Source: Muriicola sp. Z0-33 (GTDB lineage: Bacteria > Bacteroidota > Bacteroidia > Flavobacteriales > Flavobacteriaceae). From it: 64,000 nucleotides of DNA. Below, piece after piece: positions 42,726-51,986 of the stretch (its first letter is position 1; each line of letters opens with the position of its first letter). The translations under genes and the position numbers were made by a program. The notes beneath the pieces were generated by a model, which was given only the letters and a program-made list of their open reading frames with translations, had not been told where the DNA came from and made no database searches. The stretch spans positions 97,352-161,351 of the forward strand of contig NZ_JAFMPW010000011.1 in assembly GCF_026126425.1 (NCBI RefSeq), given 5' to 3'.

Positions 42726-44060
42726 ATGAAACAACTCTTTAAAAATACCTATTTGGAAGAACGATTCTTTGTCGTTCTCATCCTTATTATAATTGGATTT
42801 GTGATATCATATATTTATCCCAATCTAATTGGAGTGGTCACCTTTGTATTCTACCTGTTTATTACCTTAACCCTTATCGACGCTCTTCTTATTTATTCTC
42901 AAAAAAAGGGCATTTCTGGTGAGCGAATTGTACCGGAGAAACTTTCGAACGGCGATATAAATGAAATTAAAATCCGGCTTATTAACAGCTATTCTTTTAG
43001 AACAGCGACAAGAATAATTGACGAAATCCCCCATCAATTTCAGAAACGAGATTTTGAAATTAAAACAGCTTTGAAGGTAAAAGAGAATAAATTTTTTCGT
43101 TATGAGTTACGGCCTACAGAGCGCGGGTTATATGCCTTTGGTAATCTGATTGTTTTTGCCACATCACCCCTTGGGTTGCTGGCTAGAAAGTACAGTTTTG
43201 ACAAGGCTCAGGAAGTACCGGTATACCCTTCTTTTTTGCAGCTTCGAAAGTACGATTTGATGGCGTTCACCAATAGATTGTTCGAATATGGCCTCAAAAA
43301 GATCCGACGTATAGGACATACCATGGAATTTGAACAGATTAAGGAATACGTACAGGGCGACGATATTCGCAACATAAACTGGAAGGCCACCGCCAAGAAA
43401 AGCCAGTTGATGGTGAATCAATATCAGGATGAGAAATCGCAACCCATATATTCTATAATAGACAAAGGTAGGGTAATGAAAATGCCCTTCGAAGAATTAA
43501 GCCTGCTGGATTATGCCATTAATGCTACCCTCGTTATTAGCAATATTGCTATAAAAAAACAGGATAAGGCAGGAATGTTCTCTTTTAGCAATGGCGTAGA
43601 AAACAGGGTTGTGGCAGATCGGCGAAGCTCTCAAATGAACATAATCCTTGAAACCCTTTACAATTTACAAACCGGATTTGTTGAAAGTGATTTCAGCCGG
43701 TTATATATAGATATAAAACGCCATATTACCCACAGAAGCCTATTATTACTTTATACCAATTTTGAAACGTTAGATAGCCTGCACCGCCAACTCCCCTATT
43801 TACTTGCTATAAGTAAACAACACCTACTGGTTGTAATCTTCTTTGAAAATACAGAGCTTACCGCCTTTGCGGAAAAGAAGGCCGATACTGTACATCAGAT
43901 ATTTCAGCAAACTATTGCTGAAAAATTCGTCTATGAGAAAAAACTTATAGTCAATGAGTTAAAAAGGCATGGCATACAAACCATCCTTACCAAACCCCAG
44001 GATCTTACGCTAAAGACCATTAACAAATATCTTGAAATTAAAGCCAGAGGGCTTTTGTAA
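42726..44060 (+). CDS. DUF58 domain protein
   Basis: 444 residues. Two hydrophobic segments at the N-terminus (about 15-60) are followed by a beta-rich part and the DUF58 core, with its signature YVQGDDIRNINWKATAKKSQLMV and the Asp-containing SIIDKGRVM. DUF58 is a vWA-like fold lacking the full metal site, and partners MoxR ATPases. It is the sixth and last clear member of the SpoIIM operon. A single-domain response regulator starts 9 bases after. Confidence 0.92.
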   Translation: MKQLFKNTYLEERFFVVLILIIIGFVISYIYPNLIGVVTFVFYLFITLTLIDALLIYSQKKGISGERIVPEKLSNGDINEIKIRLINSYSFRTATRIIDEIPHQFQKRDFEIKTALKVKENKFFRYELRPTERGLYAFGNLIVFATSPLGLLARKYSFDKAQEVPVYPSFLQLRKYDLMAFTNRLFEYGLKKIRRIGHTMEFEQIKEYVQGDDIRNINWKATAKKSQLMVNQYQDEKSQPIYSIIDKGRVMKMPFEELSLLDYAINATLVISNIAIKKQDKAGMFSFSNGVENRVVADRRSSQMNIILETLYNLQTGFVESDFSRLYIDIKRHITHRSLLLLYTNFETLDSLHRQLPYLLAISKQHLLVVIFFENTELTAFAEKKADTVHQIFQQTIAEKFVYEKKLIVNELKRHGIQTILTKPQDLTLKTINKYLEIKARGLL

Positions 44061-44069
44061 ACAAATATT

Positions 44070-44480
44070 ATGAAGCAGGCCATTGATTGTATTTTACTGG
44101 TAGATGATGACAGCCCTACCAATTTCATTCATGAAACGCTGCTTAAACAATTTGTTGGTCCAAAGGAAATTGTGAGCGTCGAAAACGGTCTCAAAGCGCT
44201 GGAATATTTACAATCGGGAGATAAAGGATATTTTCCGAAACCAGATCTTATTCTACTGGATATAAATATGCCTGTTATGAATGGTTGGAAATTCCTGGAA
44301 AACTATCAGTTATTAGAGAAATCGCAGCAGGCAGCTAAATTAATTTTGATGCTTACCGCTCCATTAAGTCCTGAGCAAATGTCCAAAGCCAGGGCTAATC
44401 CTCTTATTGATGGATTTATGAATAAACCCCTGAACACCGCCATGGTTAAAAAATTGTATAAGCAGTATTTTGACCGGTAA
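44070..44480 (+). CDS. Single-domain response regulator
   Basis: 136 residues, only a CheY-like receiver domain. The acidic pocket is in CILLVDDDSPTNF, the phosphorylation Asp in PDLILLDINMPVMNG, the Thr in LILMLTAPLSPEQM and the conserved Lys in FMNKPLNTAM. Having no output domain, it must act through protein contacts or pass phosphate on. No histidine kinase is in the window. It lies 9 bases after the DUF58 gene and may be in the same transcript. Confidence 0.92.
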   Translation: MKQAIDCILLVDDDSPTNFIHETLLKQFVGPKEIVSVENGLKALEYLQSGDKGYFPKPDLILLDINMPVMNGWKFLENYQLLEKSQQAAKLILMLTAPLSPEQMSKARANPLIDGFMNKPLNTAMVKKLYKQYFDR

Positions 44481-44535
44481 CAATTACCGTTAAACATTTA
44501 AAAAATGCTATCTTGATGGGCTTAAATCTAACCCT

Positions 44536-46731
44536 ATGAAGCATTTCATTTTTACTGCTCTATTAATACTTCTTTTAACCCCCTGTCAGGCCCAGAAAAT
44601 AATTGGTTTTAAAACGGCCAATACTTCCAAACAACTGTCATTGGAAAAGGCTTTCGAAGATAAAATTTCAACAACCAATTTAGATGCCTGGATGAAACGA
44701 ATGTCTGCAGAACCGCATTGGGTAGGTACAGAATATGGCAAAAAAAATGTTGATTGGATGGCCAAGCAATTTAAATCATGGGGATATGACACAGAAATAG
44801 CCACCTATTATGTTCTTTTTCCCTATCCAAAAATTCGGGTGCTAGAGCTGAAGTCTCCTACTTCCTATACTGCTAAATTAACCGCTGTACCCGTTGAAGG
44901 GGATACTTATACCGAGCAGGGTAGCGCTTTACTTCCCAGTTACAATGCATTCTCTACCGATGGAGATGTAGAAGCAGAATTGGTTTTTGTAAATTATGGC
45001 ATCCCGGCAGATTATGAGGAATTAGAGCGTCGGGGGATAGACGTTAAAGGCAAAATTGTTATTGCCAAGTACTACGGCTCCTGGAGAGGGATAAAACCCA
45101 AACTAGCCGCCGAGAAAGGTGCTATTGGCTGCATTATTTATTCGGACCCCAAAGATGATGGCTATGTAATGGGGGATGTTTACCCTAAAGGAGCATTTAA
45201 AAATAAGACGGGTGTTCAACGCGGATCTGTAATGGATATGCCTCTGTACCCGGGTGATGTGCTCACCCCCGGATATGCAGCTACCAAGGATGCGAAAAGA
45301 TTAGAACGCAGCAAAGCACCCACAATTACCAAAATACCTGTTTTACCCATTTCATATGAAGACGCACAACCTCTTTTGAAAGCGCTTGAAGGGCCTGTGG
45401 CCCCTAATGCATGGAAGGGAGGCCTCCCAATAACATATCATATTGGCCCCGGCCCGGCTAAAGTGCATCTAAAACTAGAATTCGACTGGCAACTACAACC
45501 TGCCTATAATGTCATTGCAAAATTAAAGGGAACAGATTTTCCCGATCAATGGGTAATACGGGGAAATCATCACGATGCCTGGGTGCACGGAGCTGCAGAT
45601 CCGGTAAGTGGGATGGTAGCCCTAATGGAAGAAGCCAGAGCCATAGGCGAATTGGCAAAGAACGGACAACGTCCTAAAAGGACGCTGGTGTACTGTGGTT
45701 GGGATGCTGAAGAACCCGGCTTAATTGGTTCTACTGAATGGGTAGAGGATCACAAACAGGAATTGCAGGAAAAAGCGGTAGCCTATATTAATACAGATGG
45801 AAACGGCAGAGGTTTTCTCAGCTCCGGAGGTTCGCATAGTTTGCAGGCCATGGTATCAGAAGTTGCAGAAGCGGTTATTGACCCGCAAAAGAACGTATCC
45901 GTAAAGGAGCGAAGAATAGCTAGAGATCTCACTAATGGTGGGAATGATAAATTTGAATTATATGCCCTTGGTTCTGGCTCGGACTATACCCCATTTATTC
46001 AACATGCTGGAATTGCATCCTTGAATTTAGGTTTTGGGGGTGAAAATGCCGGAGGTGAATACCACACTATTTACGATACTTATGCACATTATAAAAGGTT
46101 TAAAGATCCGGAATTAGCCTACGGAGCTACCCTGGCCAAAACCGCCGGAAGAATTGTACTAAGACTGGCCAATGCAGATGTATTGCCATTTGAGTTTAAA
46201 CAGTGGCACAGTACTGTTTCCGAATATCTGGAAGAAATTATGACGCAGTGCGACAAAATGAGAAAGGAAGCCGATAAACACAATAGCCTTTTGGAAAAAA
46301 ATGTATTTCAACTGGCGGCAGACCCTACTAAGCCTTTTACCCCACCGGCCAAAAAAGCTTCAGTTCCCTACCTGGATTTTTCGCCTTTGCAAAATCAACT
46401 GGCTGTCCTAGAAAAAAGTATCCATGCCATCTCGCTTAAAAATTTCAATGAACTCCCGGCAAAGCAACGGTCGGAGCTGAATGCCCTTTTATTAAAATCC
46501 GAGCAAACCCTGACAGATGATAGCGGTTTGCCCAGAAGAGGTTGGTATAAACATCAGATCTATGCCCCCGGATTTTATACCGGATATGGAGTTAAAACAC
46601 TACCCGCTGTCAGAGAAGCAATAGAACAGGAAGCCTGGGAAGAGGCACAGCAACAAATAGTAAAACTAGCCGGTACCTTCAGAAATTTTAATACCCATCT
46701 GGAAAACATACTCAGCATTAGTGGAAAATAA
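44536..46731 (+). CDS. M28-family zinc peptidase (glutamate carboxypeptidase II-like)
   Basis: 731 residues. A signal peptide (FIFTALLILLLTPCQAQ) precedes an M28B architecture: a PA domain at about 125-330, the zinc peptidase core with ligands His345 and Asp355 (GNHHDAWVHGAADPVSG), the catalytic Glu in WDAEEPGLIGSTEW, Asp in YINTDGNGRG and His in GEYHTIYDTY, and a C-terminal transferrin-receptor-like dimerisation domain with RRGWYKHQIYAPGFYTGYG. It removes residues from peptides in the periplasm, with acidic peptides the likely substrate by analogy. Confidence 0.93.
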   Translation: MKHFIFTALLILLLTPCQAQKIIGFKTANTSKQLSLEKAFEDKISTTNLDAWMKRMSAEPHWVGTEYGKKNVDWMAKQFKSWGYDTEIATYYVLFPYPKIRVLELKSPTSYTAKLTAVPVEGDTYTEQGSALLPSYNAFSTDGDVEAELVFVNYGIPADYEELERRGIDVKGKIVIAKYYGSWRGIKPKLAAEKGAIGCIIYSDPKDDGYVMGDVYPKGAFKNKTGVQRGSVMDMPLYPGDVLTPGYAATKDAKRLERSKAPTITKIPVLPISYEDAQPLLKALEGPVAPNAWKGGLPITYHIGPGPAKVHLKLEFDWQLQPAYNVIAKLKGTDFPDQWVIRGNHHDAWVHGAADPVSGMVALMEEARAIGELAKNGQRPKRTLVYCGWDAEEPGLIGSTEWVEDHKQELQEKAVAYINTDGNGRGFLSSGGSHSLQAMVSEVAEAVIDPQKNVSVKERRIARDLTNGGNDKFELYALGSGSDYTPFIQHAGIASLNLGFGGENAGGEYHTIYDTYAHYKRFKDPELAYGATLAKTAGRIVLRLANADVLPFEFKQWHSTVSEYLEEIMTQCDKMRKEADKHNSLLEKNVFQLAADPTKPFTPPAKKASVPYLDFSPLQNQLAVLEKSIHAISLKNFNELPAKQRSELNALLLKSEQTLTDDSGLPRRGWYKHQIYAPGFYTGYGVKTLPAVREAIEQEAWEEAQQQIVKLAGTFRNFNTHLENILSISGK

Positions 46732-46795
46732 TATAATCATCCTTTTTAACCAGAAGTACAGACCAAGAAGATCACAACCTAACAAATCCAAAAAG

Positions 46796-49700
46796 ATGAA
46801 CATCAGAAAACGGAATCTCCTCAGTTATTTAGTAATTGTAATTGCTTTTATTGCGATTTCCTGCAACAGGAAGTCGGATATTCCAATAGAAATACCATTG
46901 GCCAAAGAACAAGATTCAATAACAGCCAGGAATTTAGCATTGGAAAGCAGGGGAAATATTGCACCAAAAATTGCAGAGGGCTTAACCCTCAGCTTATGGG
47001 CCTCAGATTCATTGGCACCCGATCCCATCGCATTAAGCATAGACGATGAGGGCAGTCTATATGTAACCAGAACTAACCGCCAGAAAAACTCCGAATTTGA
47101 TATCAGGGGATACCGCGAGTGGATGACACCGTCAATTTCGTTGCAAACTGTTGAGGACAGAAGGGCATTTCTTAGGGAAACATTCGCCCCCGAAAAGAGT
47201 GAGGAAAATGAGTGGTTTCCAGATCTGAACAACGATAGTATTCACGACTGGAAAGACCTTACCGTAGAGAAAGACGAAGTCTGGAAAATCCAGGATAGGG
47301 ATGGCGACGGGATTGCAGATATTTCCACCAGGATTTTAGAAGATTTTAATGAGGAGATTACTGATGTCGCAGGAGCTCTTCTGGTTCGCGATGATGATAT
47401 GTTTGTTGGTATTGGTCCGGATATGTGGCGTTTGTGGGACACGAATGGAGATGGTGTAATGGACACTAAGAAATCTCTTGCCCATGGCTTTGCAGTACAT
47501 ATTGGATTTGGAGCCCATGGAATGTCTGGAGTTATTGAAGGCCCGGACGGTAAAATATATTGGGGTATTGGGGATATCGGTGCCAGCATTACCGCTCTTG
47601 ATGGTAGTAAACACCATTATCCAAACCAGGGAATGATAGTAAGGTGTAACCCGGATGGGAGCAATTTTGAAGTTTATGCCAGAGGCCTCAGAAACACCCA
47701 TGAGTTTGTATTTGATGCCTATGGGAACCTTATCTCTTCGGACAATGATGGTGATCACAGGGGTGAAAGTGAACGACTAGTACATATCGTTGAAGGTTCT
47801 GATGCCGGTTGGCGTGCCAATTGGCAGTATGGAAAATACACAGATCCAAAGAATAATAGTTACAAAGTTTGGATGGATGAAAAGCTGTACCTCCCGCGTT
47901 GGGAAGGACAGGCAGCTTACATTATTCCACCTATACAAAATTATCACAACGGCCCAACAGGAATGGTGTACAACCCGGGAACAGCGCTGGGAAAAGATTG
48001 GTTAAACCAGTTCTTTCTGGTAGAATTTATAGGAGATCCCAACAGGTCGCATATCTGGAGTTTTGGACTAAAACCTAAAGGGGCCTCTTTTGAACTGGAT
48101 AATGAAACCGATGTACTAAGCGGAGTATTACCAACCGGCATTAGGTTTGGCCCGGATGGCGCTTTATATCTGGCAGACTGGGTGAATGGCTGGGGAACCA
48201 AAAACTACGGAAGGGTATGGAAACTGGATGTGGAAGAAGATAAAAAAGATCTGGAAGAAGAAAGGAAAGAGACAGAAAGACTCATGACCCTGAATTACAA
48301 AGATCAGGACACCGATGCCCTGGTAGGGTACTTAAAATACCCCGATATGCGCATCCGGCAAAAAGCCCAATTTGAATTGGCCACAAGAACATTTTGGGGG
48401 TATAGAGCGCTCAAAAATGTGATTGAAGAAGAAACGCATCAACTGGCCAGAATACATGCCATATGGGGTATAGGTCAGATTGCGGATAATAAACCAGGAA
48501 AAGCAGATCCCTTACTGGATCTTCTGTCCGATCAGGATCCCGAAATTATCGCACAGGCAGCCAAGGTCCTGGGCGATGTAAGAAATGAAGATTCCGGGCC
48601 TTTACTTTTACCCCTATTGAAGCATGAAAATCCCAGAGTGCAATTTTTCGCAGCCCAGGCACTCGGCAGAATCAAACACAAAGAGGCATTGCAACCTTTG
48701 TTAGATCTTATTGTAGCCAATAATGATGAAGACGTATACCTGAGACATGCTGCAGTTTTGGCGCTAAGCAGAATTGGAGAGGATGCGCCTATGTTAGCAC
48801 TTGTAAACAATGAAGATCGCAGTCTGCGAATAGCGGCAGTATTGGTATTAAGACGACTTCAACATCCCGGCGTGGCAGAATTCTTAAATGATGAAGAGGA
48901 GTACATTGTAGCAGAAGCAGCCAGGGCAATTAATGACGATTGGTCTATAGAAGCAGCATTGCCTCAGTTAGCATCCTTGCTCACCCAGACAAGATTTAGT
49001 TCAGAACCTGTTCTTAGGAGAAGTATAAATGCAGCACTACGAGTTGGCGGTGATACAGAACTTACCAATCTCATTGATTTTGCAAAAAGAAAAGATATCT
49101 CGGGAAATCTAAGGGGTGAAGCATTGGCCACTATTGGAAGTTGGGCTTCCCCTTCCGTGCTAGATAGGGTTGATGGCCGATTACGGGGTGAAATAAAAAG
49201 AGATTCTCTCCTTGTTAAGCAAAAGATTGAAGGTGATATACCCGAATTCCTTAGAGATCAGGATGAAAACATGATCATTGGGGTCACCAAGGTGTTGAGC
49301 AATCTGGGGATTGATGGTTTTAACTCAGCACTCAATAAAATCTTTGACACCCACAAATCTGCCGCCGTCAGGTCGGCTGTACTAGAAACGTTGGGGAGTC
49401 TCAATTATGACCAAATAGCTGCTGTAATGCAGAAGGGAATGAGAGATAAAGACCAGGGGGTCAGGGCCGCTGCCCTGGGGCTTATTCCTCAATTAGATAT
49501 CAATAAAACCGAGCTACTTGGTATTGTAAGGCCAATTTTTAATACCGGTTCTACCAGGGAACAGCAAAGAATGTTAGGCGTTCTTGGTGATATGCCAATA
49601 AGCAAAAGTGAATCTGTTCTTAGCGATCTGATAAAAAGAGCCGGTCGCGATCAGTTAGAACAAGGGATTATCTTGGATCTTATTGAGGCCGTAGAGGCAA

Positions 49701-50203
49701 CAACTTCAGATCCACTGATTGCCCAGTTGGGCGCATTAAAGAAAGGAGGGCATACCGTAGAAGCATATGAAGAAACACTTTATGGTGGTAACAGGAGACA
49801 AGGGTATTTCGTGTTCCAGAATAACCCAACGGCCCAGTGTGTTAGATGCCATGCCCTTGGAGGTACAGGAGGTACCGTTGGGCCACCTTTAGATAATATT
49901 GCCAATGTACTTAGCAGGGAACAATTACTGGAATCGCTTATTGAACCAGGTACGCGTCTGGCGCCAGGGTACGGCTCCGTGCAACTCACCCTAACTGACG
50001 GACAGGAAGTGAGTGGCCTCCTTGTGGCTGAAGGCGATCATGAAATAATACTGAGGACCTCAGACGCAGAGCCCCTGGAAATAGCCTTGAACCGCATTGC
50101 AAAGCGCGAAAACATGCCTTCTGCCATGCCGGCAATGGGGCGTTTGATCACCAAAAGGGAACTGCGTGACTTAATTGAATTTTTAGCGAATTTAAAAGAA
50201 TAA
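46796..50203 (+). CDS. Haem-binding (PVC-type) HEAT-repeat lipoprotein with beta-propeller and cytochrome c domain
   Basis: About 1135 residues from ATG 46796; the frame is open upstream, but only this Met gives a lipoprotein signal (FIAISCNRKS). Residues about 60-480 form a six-bladed propeller of the membrane-bound dehydrogenase type (SLYVTRTNRQ, GKIYWGIGD, RNTHEFVFDAYGNLISSDNDGDHRGE, GALYLADWVNGWG) with calcium-like loops DRDGDGIAD and DTNGDGVMD. About 490-990 are HEAT-type helical repeats. About 1000-1135 is a cytochrome c domain with CVRCHALGG and a Met-rich end that may supply the sixth ligand. The architecture is typical of planctomycetes and some Bacteroidota; the substrate is unknown. 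Surface attachment is inferred. Confidence 0.88.
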   Translation: MNIRKRNLLSYLVIVIAFIAISCNRKSDIPIEIPLAKEQDSITARNLALESRGNIAPKIAEGLTLSLWASDSLAPDPIALSIDDEGSLYVTRTNRQKNSEFDIRGYREWMTPSISLQTVEDRRAFLRETFAPEKSEENEWFPDLNNDSIHDWKDLTVEKDEVWKIQDRDGDGIADISTRILEDFNEEITDVAGALLVRDDDMFVGIGPDMWRLWDTNGDGVMDTKKSLAHGFAVHIGFGAHGMSGVIEGPDGKIYWGIGDIGASITALDGSKHHYPNQGMIVRCNPDGSNFEVYARGLRNTHEFVFDAYGNLISSDNDGDHRGESERLVHIVEGSDAGWRANWQYGKYTDPKNNSYKVWMDEKLYLPRWEGQAAYIIPPIQNYHNGPTGMVYNPGTALGKDWLNQFFLVEFIGDPNRSHIWSFGLKPKGASFELDNETDVLSGVLPTGIRFGPDGALYLADWVNGWGTKNYGRVWKLDVEEDKKDLEEERKETERLMTLNYKDQDTDALVGYLKYPDMRIRQKAQFELATRTFWGYRALKNVIEEETHQLARIHAIWGIGQIADNKPGKADPLLDLLSDQDPEIIAQAAKVLGDVRNEDSGPLLLPLLKHENPRVQFFAAQALGRIKHKEALQPLLDLIVANNDEDVYLRHAAVLALSRIGEDAPMLALVNNEDRSLRIAAVLVLRRLQHPGVAEFLNDEEEYIVAEAARAINDDWSIEAALPQLASLLTQTRFSSEPVLRRSINAALRVGGDTELTNLIDFAKRKDISGNLRGEALATIGSWASPSVLDRVDGRLRGEIKRDSLLVKQKIEGDIPEFLRDQDENMIIGVTKVLSNLGIDGFNSALNKIFDTHKSAAVRSAVLETLGSLNYDQIAAVMQKGMRDKDQGVRAAALGLIPQLDINKTELLGIVRPIFNTGSTREQQRMLGVLGDMPISKSESVLSDLIKRAGRDQLEQGIILDLIEAVEATTSDPLIAQLGALKKGGHTVEAYEETLYGGNRRQGYFVFQNNPTAQCVRCHALGGTGGTVGPPLDNIANVLSREQLLESLIEPGTRLAPGYGSVQLTLTDGQEVSGLLVAEGDHEIILRTSDAEPLEIALNRIAKRENMPSAMPAMGRLITKRELRDLIEFLANLKE

Positions 50204-50378
50204 GTATTTAGAGTTTTGTACGGTGCTATTGTTAACTATAGCGGTCTTTTGGAAATATTTGAGTGTATAATAATGTGTGTAGGTTGCCAGGATATAGCAG
50301 CTATAGATGTTAATCTTCGGAATTAAATCATTATCTTTTAATTCCCTCCGATAACAGCAACCACTAAAACCAACCAAA

Positions 50379-51269
50379 ATGAAACGAAGAACATTTACCA
50401 GATTAAGCGGCCTGGCAGCAGTAGCCGTAAGCACTACGGGATTTATCAAATACAATGGCAAGTCGTACGTCGGAGACTGTGAAACCACTTCTGATATCCT
50501 TGGTCCGTTTTACCGGCCAGGCAGTCCGGAAAGGAACAACCTGGTCGTTGAAGGAGCACCCGGGCAATTGACCCAACTCTCAGGAATCATCAGACATAAA
50601 GATTGCACCACGCCCTATGTCGGTGCTAAGGTTGAATTATGGCACTGTTCGGCCACAGAAGTGTACGATAATGAAACCGATGAATTCAGGTATAGAGGCA
50701 CCACTTATTGCGACGAAAATGGCAAATACGAGTTTACCACTCAGATGCCAGTGCCTTATGATGCAGGCGGCGGAAATTACAGACCTGCACATTTTCATTT
50801 GCTAATTTCTGCACCGGGATATCAAAGCCTTATTACGCAGATCTACTTTGTTGGGGATCCCTATCTGAAATCTGATGATTCCTCGGCCGATGTTGCCGCC
50901 AAAAACAGGATTTTAGAGGTCAAGGACAAAAATGGAGTAAAACAGGTCTCTTTTGACTGTAATATGAATGACGAATTGAAAGCGTCTTTCAGTGCCATTG
51001 ATAAGATTACCGGAACCTATAATCCGGAAGGCAAAGGTGGTAAACTTACCTTCTTTGAACACAATGGATTGCTTTGCAAAAAAAATGAAGTTTTTGGTCA
51101 GTACTACCAATATATTGGCAATAACGAATTTGCTTATAGTGGTATGCCAGCGGGCATGGAAGATAAGTTGCACTTTGAACTAAAAGCCAATGGCGATATT
51201 ACCCTAACCAGAAGTACCAAAAGGGGAGCATCTGGCAATAAAAAAAGTAAAGTCTATCAGAAAATATAA
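50379..51269 (+). CDS. Exported intradiol ring-cleavage dioxygenase family protein
   Basis: 296 residues. The N-terminus MKRRTFTRLSGLAAVAV has a twin-arginine-like export signal. The dioxygenase core has the iron ligands expected for the family: Tyr96 (SATEVYDNET), Tyr127 (PVPYDAGGG), His138 and His140 (YRPAHFHLL). These enzymes split catechol-type rings between the two hydroxyls using Fe(III) and oxygen. It lacks the long helical N-terminal dimer domain of catechol 1,2-dioxygenases, and about 95 C-terminal residues (ITGTYNPEGKGGKLTFFEH) look like an added beta domain. An exported dioxygenase acts outside the cytoplasm; the substrate is unknown. Confidence 0.9.
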   Translation: MKRRTFTRLSGLAAVAVSTTGFIKYNGKSYVGDCETTSDILGPFYRPGSPERNNLVVEGAPGQLTQLSGIIRHKDCTTPYVGAKVELWHCSATEVYDNETDEFRYRGTTYCDENGKYEFTTQMPVPYDAGGGNYRPAHFHLLISAPGYQSLITQIYFVGDPYLKSDDSSADVAAKNRILEVKDKNGVKQVSFDCNMNDELKASFSAIDKITGTYNPEGKGGKLTFFEHNGLLCKKNEVFGQYYQYIGNNEFAYSGMPAGMEDKLHFELKANGDITLTRSTKRGASGNKKSKVYQKI

Positions 51270-51379
51270 ATTTCGTATCTACATATATTTAAATGGGATT
51301 CCTGCAATTTGTTTCCGTCCTTTTTTTGATAGGTTTCACTGAAAAGGATTAATTTAACGAATACCAATTTCCTGAACCC

Positions 51380-51817
51380 ATGAATAAAATATTAGCGTAC
51401 TTAAAAGCCTCTGTTGGAAAGGAGGTTCTGTCTTCCCCTTCCCCATTGATTAATGGGCTAAACGCAAAAGTGCTGAGGGTTGAAGAAGGACATCTGGAAT
51501 TCTCCTATGTGGTGACTGAGGAAATGACCAATCCACTGAAGATTTTGCACGGTGGAACCACTGCGGCCATAATAGACGAAATAGTTGGGGCCACGGTATT
51601 TACCCTTGATAAATCACATGTATATACTACTGTAAATCTGGCAGTAGACTATTTTAGCAAGGCCGGTATAGGGGAGACGATTATTGCTATAGGAACTATA
51701 ATTAAAGCTGGAGACAAAATAATAAACGCCCAGTGCGAGGTTTGGAACGAAGACAGATCCAGAATGATTGCCAGGGGATATTCCAATCTGATGAAGTCTG
51801 CATATGAAAATAACTAG
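51380..51817 (+). CDS. Hotdog-fold thioesterase, PaaI-like
   Basis: 145 residues. The family signature MTNPLKILHGGTTAAIIDEIVGATVF holds the HGG turn and the Asp/Glu in the central helix. It fits PaaI-type acyl-CoA thioesterases. The substrate cannot be told, although the nearby aromatic-ring dioxygenase makes an aromatic or ring-opened acyl-CoA possible, by inference. It is soluble and cytoplasmic, whereas its neighbours are exported. Confidence 0.9.
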   Translation: MNKILAYLKASVGKEVLSSPSPLINGLNAKVLRVEEGHLEFSYVVTEEMTNPLKILHGGTTAAIIDEIVGATVFTLDKSHVYTTVNLAVDYFSKAGIGETIIAIGTIIKAGDKIINAQCEVWNEDRSRMIARGYSNLMKSAYENN

Positions 51818-51986
51818 GCATAAAGCAGTGGTATATTCCGATAGTAACCGGTCTTAAATTAATTAGGCCAAGCAAAAATTAAAAATTACATTTTAGTATA
51901 TTAGTAAGCCGTATAAGCCAGGGCTATTGTATTTACTGGCTGTAGCTCCCCCGTTTTTTAATAGGTTTAATATTTAGAACAATACC

